NCBI GenBank assembly: GCA_016710965.1
Contig: JADJTW010000031.1
Coordinates: 620,001-684,000, forward strand
DNA: 64,000 bases
DNA from: Flavobacteriales bacterium
GTDB lineage: Bacteria; Bacteroidota; Bacteroidia; Flavobacteriales_F; PHOS-HE28
Direction of reading: 5' to 3'
In this document: piece after piece, positions 44,765 through 53,754 of the stretch
Layout of the letters: the number at the start of each line of letters is the position of its first letter
Position numbering within the stretch: the stretch's first letter is position 1
Position numbers and translations under genes: made by a program
Notes under the pieces: model-generated
What the model was told of the DNA's origin: nothing
The model's input: the letters and a program-made list of their open reading frames with translations, nothing else
The model's database searches: none

Positions 44765-47700
44765 GGGCTTGAAGCGCAGTTCCACGGTGGTGCCTGCGCC
44801 CGGCGAGCTTATCACGTTCAACTCACCCCGCATCTCCTTCGCACGGGCTTGCATATTCCGCAGACCGTTCCCGCCACCCGTGCCGTTCGCCGGTTTTCCG
44901 CTCGATAGATCCATGCCGCCGCCGTTATCGCTCACGCGCAGGGCCACGTCGCGGCGATCGCTCGCCACGCGCACCGTCAGGCGTGTGCACCCGCTGTACT
45001 TGGCCGCATTGTTCACCGCCTCCTTGAAGATGAGGTAGAGGTTCTTGCGCTGCACCATGTCCAGGTCCTGGTCCTCGTCGATGCCCTCGAAGGAGAAGTC
45101 GAGGTCAAAGCCGACGGCCTCGGCCACGCGCCCGGCGAACTCCTGCATGCGCTGGGCCACATGCAGCAGTTCGTCGTTGCGGCTGTTCACGGCCCACACG
45201 ATGTCGTTCATGCTTTCCACCATGCGGCTCGTGCTCGCGCTGATGCGGTCCAGCATCGCGTTGCGACCGGTCTCGGAAGCGTCCGACCGGCGTTTGGCCA
45301 CTTCACTGAACAAGGCCACGCTGCTGAGCGTGCTGCCGATCTCGTCATGCAGGTCACGCGCGATGCGGTCGCGCACCTGCGCCAGGCGCAGCTGTTGTGC
45401 GAGCCGGTAGCGGTAGAACGCATAGAGCAGGGCGGCCACGGCCAACACCACCAACGCGCGGAACCACCAAGTGCCCCACCACGGCGGTGTGATGATCACG
45501 CGCAATGTCGCTCCGGACCCATCCCACACACCCACGCTGTTGCGTCCTTGAACATCGAAGCTGTATTCGCCGGGATCGAGGTTGGTGAAGATGGCCTCGT
45601 GCGAGGTACCGTTGTCGATCCAGTGGTCGCTCAGGCCCGTGAGCCGGTAACGGAAGCGGTTCATGGCCGGGTCCACATGGTCCATGCATGCGAACGTGAA
45701 CGTGATCATGCGTTCACTGTACGGCAGGATCAGTTCCTTCAACTGATCCATCGGCATGGGCAGGATATCCGCGTTCGCACGGATGTCCGTGGGCCTGTTC
45801 ATCAATTTCAGTCCGGTGATCACGGTGGCTGATGCCGGTCGTTGCGCATGAAAGTCCTTCGGGTCGAAGTGCACGCACCCCCATACACCGTTGAAGTAGA
45901 GCGTCCCCTTCCGTGTGCGGGCATAGCCATAGCGGTCGAACTCGTTCCCCGGCAAGCCTTGACGCGTGGTGTAGTTCATCACTACGCCATGCCCTGGGTC
46001 GTACTGGCATAGCCCGTTGTTGGTGCTGATCCATAGATCCCCGTACGCGTCGTCCACGATCGCATACACCACGTCGTTCGGCAGGCCGTTCGTGGAGGTG
46101 ATGCGCTTGAAGTGCCCCGTGTGCATATCCATGCGCGCCATGCCGCCGCCCTCCGTACCCACCCACAGGTAGTGGTCGGGCTCGCGTGGATCCAGACGGA
46201 TGCTCAAGACCATCTCCATGGGCAGCGAGGTACTGTCACCGGGGATGTTGTGGAATTCCTTCCAGCTGCCATCATCCGGCCGCAGGGCGAGGAGGCCCGT
46301 GGTGGTGGCCATCCATAACTCACCATCCCCAGCAACGGTGAGTTCGGATATGCCACGATATTCCCGCTCGATGGGCTGTGTGCGGAAATGGTACTTGCCG
46401 GTGATCGTTCCGTTCCGTAGGTCGACCCGAAGCAGATGGTCCAGGCGACCTTCGTTGGAACGCAAGGACACGGTGACCCACGCGTCGTGATCGCTGCCGG
46501 GATAGATCTCGATCGGACGATCCTCTTCCATGAGGCCGGGCACCTCGTGCCACGCATGATCCAGACCGCGCCAGAGCAGTTGCTTCCTGTTCAGCTTCCA
46601 ATCGCACCAACCAGTGAGGATGTGTCCGTCTTGATCGGCAGCGATGTGCTCCATGATGTCATCTCGATTCAAGCTGGGGAACACCTTCGGCCAGTCCATG
46701 GGCACCTCCTTTCCGTCCTGGTCCAGCAAGACCCACGGCTTGAAGGAGAACAGCACGTCACCGGTGAGGTCGGCGTTCCAGGGCCAGCGATCGCCCATGG
46801 TGTATCGCTGGAAAGGCCAGTTGTCCGCAGGCTTCTTGAACGCACCATAGCCGTTCGTCACGAACCAGATGTTGCCGTTGCGATCCTCCATGTGGGGCAC
46901 CAGGATGTGCCCCCCCTCCTTCCGGTCCCCGACCATCACGTCGCGGAGCATGACCTCCAACATGCCGCGATCCAGGTCCATGGTGAGCATAGGTGCGTGA
47001 TCGAACCCGCACCACAACTTTCCCCGCGAATCGAACAAGCTTGCCCCGAGCGGGCCGGGATATGGAACTGCGACGGTATCCCGGGGCACAAGGTCATCCA
47101 GCCCGATGGTCACCACCCGTTCAAAGCCCCAGATGATCATGCGGCTCTTCGCCGTGTCCTCGAAGAAGCGGCTGGGTTCGCGCCAGTCGGTGGGCTTGCC
47201 CGGTGGGAAAGCAGTGGGCCATTGATGGTGGGTCGGCTTCCCATCTTCACCGAAGCGGATGCACTGTATGCTATCCATGTTCGACAGCCAGAGGTCTCCG
47301 CGGCTGCTGATGGTCATGGGGATGGCATGCGGCAGTGGACGGATGCCGGGGAACAGCTTGTTTGGATCCACAAGCATGGGGATCGCATCCACCGTGCCGG
47401 CGGGCACCACGTAGAGGCTGTCCGATCGCACCCAGATGTTCCCGGCGGGATCCTCGGCCAGTGAACTGATGCCACCCTCACCGCGCATGTCGTCCTTTCC
47501 GGCGCGATGCGCATGTTGGAAGCGGCCCGTGCGCGGATCGTAGCGATCGAGGCCGGAGAACATGGTGCCCACCCAGATGTAGCCGCGACTGTCCTCGAAC
47601 AAGCGCCTCACCTGGTAGCCGCACAAACTGGTGCTGTCGTGGTCATCGTGCCGGAACAAGGTGAACGCATAGCCGTCCTGCCGGGCAAGGCCATCCTTGG

Positions 47701-47890
47701 TGCCGAACCAGATGTAGCCGCTGCGATCCTGGATGATCGTGTTAACCAGGCCCTGCGGCAGTCCTTGGTCCACACCATAGGGCTCTACCCGGATGTATTT
47801 CTCCGGTACAACACGCTGCGCGGTGATCGGGCCAACCAAGAGCAGCGCGGCGATCAGCAAGCACAGAGGAAGCCTGGGTCCGTTGCGCAT
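44762..47890 (-). CDS. Propeller-sensor histidine kinase (Reg_prop, Y_Y_Y, HisKA_3)
   Basis: 1042 aa. The signal peptide (LPLCLLIAALLLVGPITAQ) places about 700 residues of propeller repeats outside the cytoplasm (DRSGYIWFGTKDGLARQDGY, DSRGYIWVGTMFSGLDRYDP). A Y_Y_Y domain (ITFTFACMDHVDPAMNRFRY) follows at about 730-803. One membrane helix (RALVVLAVAALLYAFY, about 815-835) comes next, then HisKA_3 with the phospho-His in ARDLHDEIGSTLSS (about 846) and an HATPase with NNAAKYSG, VSDNGGGMD and GNGLRNM. It probably phosphorylates the LuxR-type regulator encoded just downstream. The ATG at 47890 gives the signal peptide. It is divergent from the fibre gene. Confidence 0.93.
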   Translation of the reverse strand: MRNGPRLPLCLLIAALLLVGPITAQRVVPEKYIRVEPYGVDQGLPQGLVNTIIQDRSGYIWFGTKDGLARQDGYAFTLFRHDDHDSTSLCGYQVRRLFEDSRGYIWVGTMFSGLDRYDPRTGRFQHAHRAGKDDMRGEGGISSLAEDPAGNIWVRSDSLYVVPAGTVDAIPMLVDPNKLFPGIRPLPHAIPMTISSRGDLWLSNMDSIQCIRFGEDGKPTHHQWPTAFPPGKPTDWREPSRFFEDTAKSRMIIWGFERVVTIGLDDLVPRDTVAVPYPGPLGASLFDSRGKLWCGFDHAPMLTMDLDRGMLEVMLRDVMVGDRKEGGHILVPHMEDRNGNIWFVTNGYGAFKKPADNWPFQRYTMGDRWPWNADLTGDVLFSFKPWVLLDQDGKEVPMDWPKVFPSLNRDDIMEHIAADQDGHILTGWCDWKLNRKQLLWRGLDHAWHEVPGLMEEDRPIEIYPGSDHDAWVTVSLRSNEGRLDHLLRVDLRNGTITGKYHFRTQPIEREYRGISELTVAGDGELWMATTTGLLALRPDDGSWKEFHNIPGDSTSLPMEMVLSIRLDPREPDHYLWVGTEGGGMARMDMHTGHFKRITSTNGLPNDVVYAIVDDAYGDLWISTNNGLCQYDPGHGVVMNYTTRQGLPGNEFDRYGYARTRKGTLYFNGVWGCVHFDPKDFHAQRPASATVITGLKLMNRPTDIRANADILPMPMDQLKELILPYSERMITFTFACMDHVDPAMNRFRYRLTGLSDHWIDNGTSHEAIFTNLDPGEYSFDVQGRNSVGVWDGSGATLRVIITPPWWGTWWFRALVVLAVAALLYAFYRYRLAQQLRLAQVRDRIARDLHDEIGSTLSSVALFSEVAKRRSDASETGRNAMLDRISASTSRMVESMNDIVWAVNSRNDELLHVAQRMQEFAGRVAEAVGFDLDFSFEGIDEDQDLDMVQRKNLYLIFKEAVNNAAKYSGCTRLTVRVASDRRDVALRVSDNGGGMDLSSGKPANGTGGGNGLRNMQARAKEMRGELNVISSPGAGTTVELRFKP

Positions 47891-47955
47891 GGAAGTCGGG
47901 ATCGGAAGATAGACCCCCTGCGCGACAGCAGGCGCCATTATCCGCAGCAGCAGGA

Positions 47956-47977
47956 TGATCCATTGGTTCCAATGAAC
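47956..47977. promoter_or_regulatory. 22-bp near-palindrome, copy 2 (kinase/fibre divergent region)
   Basis: Exact inverted copy of 44743-44764. It lies 58-80 nt upstream of the fibre gene ATG and about 45 nt beyond a TATCTTCCG box (47903-47911) of the kinase gene. Candidate binding site for the response regulator. Confidence 0.65.
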
Positions 47978-48035
47978 GCCATGTCAATGCGAGGGACGTG
48001 TTTTGCCTGTGCAAGTTCCACCCAACCGAACAGTC

Positions 48036-51000
48036 ATGACTACACGCCTTCTCGTTCTGGTCCTCCTGGTCACTTCCACGCATTGCGCCTTCTCGCAAGC
48101 CAACTTCAGCGGCTTCAACTACCAGGCAGTGGTGCGCGATGGCGCGGGCGAACCGCTAGCGAACCAACCGATCACCCTGCGGGTCCACATCTTTCCAGGA
48201 CTGAGCATCGGTTATTCCGAAACGCACAGCGTGAGCACCGATGCGCATGGCCTGATCAGCGTGGTGATGGGCGAGGGCACGCCGGAGGTCGGCTCGGTAA
48301 CACCCACGTTCGCTGGCTTGAACTGGACCAGCGGAAGTGCGATGAACTTCGACATCGGTATCGACATAACTGGCGGCACGAACTATACACCCCTCGGCAG
48401 CGGCACCTTCAAGGCGGTACCCTTCGCCATGCATGCACTTACCAGCGGAAGTGCCGCGAACGCACCAGACCAGACGCTGAACCTGAGCAACGACACGCTT
48501 TACCTCACCAACGGCAACAGCGTGTACCTCGGCGACATCAGCGATAACGATTGGGTGGTGAGCGGCGATACGCTGCACAACGGTGGTAAGCGCGTGGGCA
48601 TCGGCACCACCGCGCCCGACACCACCCTGCATGTGGTGGGCAAGATCAAATACCAGGATGGCACGCAGGCGGACAAGCGCATGCTTACCAGCGATGCCGA
48701 TGGCAACGCCAGTTGGCAGAGTCTCAGTGCGGAGAGCATTTTCGGCGCAGGGTATGGACCAGCCGGGGATATTTCCTGCGCGACCAATGTGAACATCGTG
48801 GGAACAGGCGGGTCCGGTCCCCAGTGGATGACCATCTCCGAAGGCTATGCCTATGTGACCAACAATGTCCCAGGCACCATGTCCGTGTTCGATCTCAGCG
48901 ATCCGGCAAACCCTGGCCTGATCACGACCATTGCAACTGGCGGACTTCCTGGATCCGGGGTCGTTTCCGGGGGATATGCCTATGTGGTCAACGCAGGCAG
49001 CAACGACATATCGGTGTTCGATCTCAGCGACCCCGCAGCCCCTGCTCTGACCAATACTGTTCCCGCGGGCTCGGCGCCTTACGCCGTATCCGTTTCCGGA
49101 GGATATGCCTATGTGGGCAACATAGGCAGCCAGACCATGTCGGTATTCGATCTCAGCAACCCGGCAGCCCCGGTTTTGGCCACCACCGTCGCCACCGGTT
49201 TGGTCCCCTTCTCGATCGCTGCTTCAGGAGGATATGCATACGTAGTCAGCACTTCCATGACGAACAATATGTCGGTGTTCGATCTCAGTGACCCGGCAGT
49301 CCCGGTCCTAGCCAACACGATCACCATCGGTCCAACCCCACAGTCGGTCACCGTTTCCGGGGGATATGCCTATGTGGTCACCGGGAGCGGCAACCTTGAG
49401 ACCTTCGATCTCAGCAACCCGGCGGCCCCGGTTTTGGCCAGCACGGTCATCTCCGGGTCATCCCCACGCTCGATCGTGGTTTCCGGGGAATATGCCTATG
49501 TGGTCAACACCGGCAGCAATAGCATATCGGTGTTCGATCTCAGCGACCCGGCAGCCCCTGAACTGGCCAACACTGTTTCGACCGGCTCGGCTCCTTACTC
49601 GGTGGCCGTTTCCGCGGGGTATGCCTACGTGGTGAACTTTGATGATGATGATCTGTCCGTGATCAAGCTCTTCTGCGCGACGGCGGTCACCGTTGATCCG
49701 GTAACGGGCGCGTTCGGTACCCGGAACATCGAGGAGATGGACCCGCAGGTGGGTGACAATACCGGCGATCGCGTTCCCAAATGGAATGGCTCCGCATTGG
49801 TGAGCGGAAGCGTGGCGGATGTCGGCGGCAAGGTGGGCATCGGCACCACCGCACCCGACACCACCCTGCATGTGGTGGGCAAGATCAAATACCAGGATGG
49901 CACGCAGGCCGACAAGCGCATCCTAACCAGTGATGCCTATGGCAACGCCAGTTGGGGGAGCCTGAACGCGCAGACCCTCTTCGGAGGGTGGGCCGCACCA
50001 GCGGGCGCGCTCTCCTGCCTGACCAATTCCGCCACCACCCCCACGGATGGTTACTCTGTTTCGGTGGCCATTTCCGGGAACTACGCATACGTGTTGAACC
50101 AAAGCAATACCATCAAGGTGTTCGACATCAGCAACCCCGCCGTACCCAGCCTGATCGCCACGGTCGCAACGGCGGGCAACTACCCCATTGCCCTTGCCAT
50201 CTCTGGCAACTACGCCTATGCGGTGAGCGGTGTCAACAATAACATGATGGTGTTCGACATCAGCAACCCGGCCGCTCCCAGCCTGATCAACACGATCCCC
50301 ACGGGCGGTGTTTCAATTGCCATAGCGGGCAGCTACGCATACGTGGTGAACACTGCCTCCGATAACATGATCGTGTTCGACATCAGCAGTCCGAGTGCAC
50401 CCGGCGTGATAGCCACGATCCCCACGGGTCCAAATCCCAATTGCGTTGCCGTCTCGGGCAACTACGCATACGTGGTGGACTCGAACTCCGATAACATGAT
50501 GGTGTTCGACATCAGCAACCCGGCCGTACCCAGCCTCAGTGCCACGATCTCCACGGGCCTCGAACCCATTTGCGTTGCGGTCTCGGGCAACCACGCATAC
50601 GTGGGGAACATTGGCTCCGGTAACATGATGGTGTTCAACATCAGCAACCCGGCCGTACCCAGCCTCAGTGCCACCATCGGCACTGGAGCACTCCCTTGGA
50701 GCTTGGCCATTGCTGGCAACTACGCCTTTGTGGTGAACAATGGCTCGGACAACATGATGGTGTTCGACATCAGCAACCCTGCCGCACCCAGCCTCAGTGC
50801 CACCGTCTCCACAGGATCACAACCTTGGTCAGTGGCTGTTTCAGGAGGATATGCCTACGTAGTTAACAGCAGCGGCGCTACTATGTCCGTAATGAAACTT
50901 TTCTGCTCCACAACGGGGGTTACCGTTGATCCCCTCAGTGGCGAACTCACCACCATGGACCTGCATTGGGAGGCGAACGGAAGTGACATCCGGAGCACCA

Positions 51001-51971
51001 ATAGCGGCAACGTGGGCATCGGCACCCTGGCCCCCCTGGCCAAGTTCGATGTGGTGGAAAGCACAGGTACCACCGGAGCCATGGCCTTCCGCCTGAGCAA
51101 CCCCACCAATCGGCGTTTGGAATTCCTCTCACCGGGCAGCAGCACAACAGGGCCATGGGTATTGAACACCCCGAACTCGATCAAGCTGCAGGTCGACGCC
51201 AACGACGCGAAATCTCTGGTGCTGGATGAGAACGGCAACGTGGGCATCGGCACCACGGCACCGACCGGCAAACTCACCGTGCAGGACGACGCCGCCGGCA
51301 CGGTGCAGATCGTGGGCAGTGGGAACAATACGAATCCGGCGGAGATCGTCTTCAACAAGACCGTGGCGGGCGCCCAGCATGTATCGGCAACGGGATACGG
51401 CACCGCCCGCGGCCACTTCATCTGGGTGAACGGTGCGGATCGCTTGAACATCACCACCGCCGGCAACGTGGGCATCGGCACCGCTGCACCCACGGCCAAG
51501 CTCAGCGTGAACGGCACCGCCAACAACAGCACCGGTAGCTGGGGCGTGTTCAGCGATGCGCGCATCAAGACGGTGCATCGTTCGTTCACCGACGGCCTCA
51601 GCGTGATCGATCGCCTTCGGCCGGTCGTGTTCACTTACAACGCGAACGCACCCTTCGCCAGCGACAGGGAGCAGGTGGGCGTGATCGCGCAGGAACTCGA
51701 GCAGGTGGCGCCGTACATGGTCACGCAACAGGAGAACGGCGAACTCTGCGATCTGCGCGAAGTGGACAACCAGGCCTACGTGTTCCTACTGATCAATGCC
51801 GTGAAGGAGTTGAACGCGATGATCGAGGCGCAACATGCCGAGATCGAAGACCTGCGCACCGCGAACGCGGCAAAGGACGAGGCGTTGAGCGGCGTGCGCG
51901 CACAGCTTGAAGCGAACACCAGGCTCCTGAGCGAACTCCAGGGTTACCTGAACGCACAAGGCCGCAAATGA
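48036..51971 (+). CDS. Giant secreted fibre protein: two 7-bladed LVIVD propellers and S74-type tail
   Basis: 1311 aa. The signal peptide (TRLLVLVLLVTSTHCAFSQ) is followed by a conserved surface-protein N-terminus (NFSGFNYQAVVRDGAGEPLA). Propeller 1 (about 269-547) has seven LVIVD repeats of the form GGYAYVVNAGSNDISVFDLS. Propeller 2 (about 675-958) has seven of the form GNYAYVVDSNSDNMMVFDIS. Before each lies an almost identical linker (VGIGTTAPDTTLHVVGKIKY then QDGTQADKR). Fibre-type VGIGT modules lead to an intramolecular-chaperone (peptidase S74-like) end: SDARIKTVHRSFTDGLSVID, EQVGVIAQELEQVAP and a coiled coil. It is predicted to form a trimeric surface fibre. No T9SS type A tail is visible. 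It is likely co-transcribed with the next gene and controlled by the adjacent two-component pair. Confidence 0.88.
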   Translation: MTTRLLVLVLLVTSTHCAFSQANFSGFNYQAVVRDGAGEPLANQPITLRVHIFPGLSIGYSETHSVSTDAHGLISVVMGEGTPEVGSVTPTFAGLNWTSGSAMNFDIGIDITGGTNYTPLGSGTFKAVPFAMHALTSGSAANAPDQTLNLSNDTLYLTNGNSVYLGDISDNDWVVSGDTLHNGGKRVGIGTTAPDTTLHVVGKIKYQDGTQADKRMLTSDADGNASWQSLSAESIFGAGYGPAGDISCATNVNIVGTGGSGPQWMTISEGYAYVTNNVPGTMSVFDLSDPANPGLITTIATGGLPGSGVVSGGYAYVVNAGSNDISVFDLSDPAAPALTNTVPAGSAPYAVSVSGGYAYVGNIGSQTMSVFDLSNPAAPVLATTVATGLVPFSIAASGGYAYVVSTSMTNNMSVFDLSDPAVPVLANTITIGPTPQSVTVSGGYAYVVTGSGNLETFDLSNPAAPVLASTVISGSSPRSIVVSGEYAYVVNTGSNSISVFDLSDPAAPELANTVSTGSAPYSVAVSAGYAYVVNFDDDDLSVIKLFCATAVTVDPVTGAFGTRNIEEMDPQVGDNTGDRVPKWNGSALVSGSVADVGGKVGIGTTAPDTTLHVVGKIKYQDGTQADKRILTSDAYGNASWGSLNAQTLFGGWAAPAGALSCLTNSATTPTDGYSVSVAISGNYAYVLNQSNTIKVFDISNPAVPSLIATVATAGNYPIALAISGNYAYAVSGVNNNMMVFDISNPAAPSLINTIPTGGVSIAIAGSYAYVVNTASDNMIVFDISSPSAPGVIATIPTGPNPNCVAVSGNYAYVVDSNSDNMMVFDISNPAVPSLSATISTGLEPICVAVSGNHAYVGNIGSGNMMVFNISNPAVPSLSATIGTGALPWSLAIAGNYAFVVNNGSDNMMVFDISNPAAPSLSATVSTGSQPWSVAVSGGYAYVVNSSGATMSVMKLFCSTTGVTVDPLSGELTTMDLHWEANGSDIRSTNSGNVGIGTLAPLAKFDVVESTGTTGAMAFRLSNPTNRRLEFLSPGSSTTGPWVLNTPNSIKLQVDANDAKSLVLDENGNVGIGTTAPTGKLTVQDDAAGTVQIVGSGNNTNPAEIVFNKTVAGAQHVSATGYGTARGHFIWVNGADRLNITTAGNVGIGTAAPTAKLSVNGTANNSTGSWGVFSDARIKTVHRSFTDGLSVIDRLRPVVFTYNANAPFASDREQVGVIAQELEQVAPYMVTQQENGELCDLREVDNQAYVFLLINAVKELNAMIEAQHAEIEDLRTANAAKDEALSGVRAQLEANTRLLSELQGYLNAQGRK

Positions 51972-51993
51972 TCACCGCACAACACACGGGATC

Positions 51994-52953
51994 ATGAACA
52001 CACGAACACATCGAAGCGCTTTGCGTAGCGTGATCGCGATCGCACTGCTCGTGCTGGTCACCGGGCTGCGCGCGCAAGTGCTTATCGGCACCGATGGCGG
52101 CACCACCGTGCTGCCCAATAACACCATCAGCTGGTCCATTGGCGAGCCGATCATTGGCACGGGCACCACGCCCGGGGGCATCATCACGCAAGGCTTCCAG
52201 CAACCCAACATCGTGAAAGTGCGCATCAACATCGCGGCCTTCCTGGAAGGCTCCTATATCGCCGCTTCCGGCCTGATGAGCGATGCGCTCCGCAGCAACG
52301 GCATGGTGCCATTGAGCGAACCTTACACATCGCTGGGCTATGTCTTTACCGGTGGCGGTGGTGAGACCACCACGACAATGGTGCTTGCGGCCACAGGTAA
52401 TGACGCCATCGTCGATTGGGTGGTGGTGGAATTGCGCGATCCCAATGACCCCACCATCATCCTTGCTTCGCGCAGCGCATTGGTGCAACGCGACGGTGAT
52501 GTGGTCGACCTGGACGGCACCTCGGCCGTGTCGATCGCCAAGGCCACGGGCAACTACCATGTGGCTATCCATCATCGCAACCACCTCGGTGCAATGACCT
52601 TCGCTCCACTGGCCCTCTCTGGCACACCCACCACCCTGGACCTGCGCGTACCAGCAACTGCCACCTACGGCACCAACGCCCGGAAGAACATAAGCGGCGT
52701 GGAGGTGCTTTGGGCCGGTGATGTGAACAACGATGGCACACTCAAGTACACCGGCGCCAACAACGACCGCGACCCGATCCTGGTGGAGGTGGGCGGCACG
52801 GTGCCCACCGCCACCACAACCGGCTACATGGCCGAGGACGTGAACATGGATGGCATTGTGAAGTACGTGGGCCAGAACAACGATCGCGACCCCATACTGG
52901 TGAACATCGGAGGCACGGTGCCCACCAATGTGCGAACCGAACAAATACCTTGA
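51994..52953 (+). CDS. Secreted protein with C-terminal dockerin-like repeats
   Basis: 319 aa, starting 22 nt after the fibre gene. Signal peptide VIAIALLVLVTGLRAQ. The N-terminal segment NTISWSIGEPIIGTGTTPGG resembles a motif found next to surface fibres in Bacteroidota. The middle part (VDWVVVELRDPNDPTIILAS, KATGNYHVAIHHRNHLGAMT) is a recurring Bacteroidota surface module. The C-terminus has two dockerin-like calcium loops, DVNNDGTLKYTGANNDRDPI and DVNMDGIVKYVGQNNDRDPI, each followed by L(V/I)..GGTVPT. No T9SS tail is present; the repeats may mediate attachment to a partner such as the fibre. Confidence 0.82.
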   Translation: MNTRTHRSALRSVIAIALLVLVTGLRAQVLIGTDGGTTVLPNNTISWSIGEPIIGTGTTPGGIITQGFQQPNIVKVRINIAAFLEGSYIAASGLMSDALRSNGMVPLSEPYTSLGYVFTGGGGETTTTMVLAATGNDAIVDWVVVELRDPNDPTIILASRSALVQRDGDVVDLDGTSAVSIAKATGNYHVAIHHRNHLGAMTFAPLALSGTPTTLDLRVPATATYGTNARKNISGVEVLWAGDVNNDGTLKYTGANNDRDPILVEVGGTVPTATTTGYMAEDVNMDGIVKYVGQNNDRDPILVNIGGTVPTNVRTEQIP

Positions 52954-53214
52954 TCATATCGACCGACCAAAGGGACCACTTGTACTCGGTCACAACCGCC
53001 GGGTTGAAGATGAGAGGCAACGCATGGTTCGGATCACCGACCGTCGTTGGACACGCGATCCTTCGCGGAACAGTGCAGAGGGATCCGTCGTTCGGCAACT
53101 GGTGAGCATTCGTTCAACCACCACGACGCCAACGGCTCGCTCCAGTGGCGTTCAACGTGCCGATCGAAGATCATCGGAGCAAGCGTCTTCGACCCGCAAC
53201 AGTGGTAGGTGCCT
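52954..53214. other. Gene-free spacer before the hppD remnant
   Basis: No convincing gene, hairpin or promoter was seen. The one open frame across it is rich in Arg/Ser/Thr and ends in an out-of-frame reading of the hppD remnant, so it was not accepted. Confidence 0.5.
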
Positions 53215-53270
53215 AGAGCTTCGGCAAGGGCAACTTCAAGGCGCTGTTCGAGGCGACGGGGACGTTGTGA
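53215..53270 (+). pseudogene. Short remnant of the hppD 3' end
   Basis: AGAGCTTCGGCAAGGGCAAC and onward encodes SFGKGNFKALFEA, then GTL and the stop TGA of hppD. Relative to 42292-42368 a 21-nt stretch between two GAGGCGA repeats is missing, an in-frame deletion. One variant base matches the 43.9-kb copy; the stop region matches the intact gene. Confidence 0.75.
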
Positions 53271-53276
53271 CCCCGG

Positions 53277-53666
53277 TCACTTCCCAGCCCTGATCTCTCG
53301 ATCCTTCCGGGCCAGTACGGCGTACTCCTCACGGATGCGGTCCAGTTCCTTGTCGTCCATCTCCTCGAGGTCGAGCAAACTGTTGTTCGCCTGTTCCATG
53401 GCACGGATCAATTCATCCAGCTTGATCTGCAGCGCCTCCGTATCGCGGTTCTGCGTGTTCTGGATGAGGAAGACCATGAGGAAGGTGATGATGGTCGTGC
53501 TCGTGTTGATCACCAACTGCCAGGTGTCGCTGTAGTGGAAAAGCGGCCCGGTGATGGCCCAGATCACGATCACCCCCACGGCGATGATAAAGGTGATGGG
53601 TTTGCCGGTGTAGGTGGATGTTCTCTTGGCGAAGCGGGTGAAGGGGGAGTTGATGCGTGCGGCCAT
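53277..53666 (-). CDS. Low-affinity iron permease-like membrane protein
   Basis: 129 aa. Two membrane segments (ITFIIAVGVIVIWAITGPLF and LVINTSTTIITFLMVFLIQN) are followed by a helical tail (TQNRDTEALQIKLDELIRAM), the signature of the low-affinity iron permease family. The transport role is inferred from the family name, and its physiological evidence is thin. The ATG at 53666 is preferred because the conserved region begins there. It ends 6 nt from the hppD remnant. Confidence 0.85.
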   Translation of the reverse strand: MAARINSPFTRFAKRTSTYTGKPITFIIAVGVIVIWAITGPLFHYSDTWQLVINTSTTIITFLMVFLIQNTQNRDTEALQIKLDELIRAMEQANNSLLDLEEMDDKELDRIREEYAVLARKDREIRAGK

Positions 53667-53754
53667 GGATGGGGGATTCGTCCCAAACCTATCCACCTAG
53701 GGATGAATAAGCTTGTGCTTTCCTTGCGCTCGCTCCGAACTCCATCTCCTTGCC

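Noticed and set aside
52928..53293. 121-codon open frame over the 53.2-kb hppD remnant
   Set aside because: Reads the remnant in the wrong frame and is Arg/Ser/Thr-rich.
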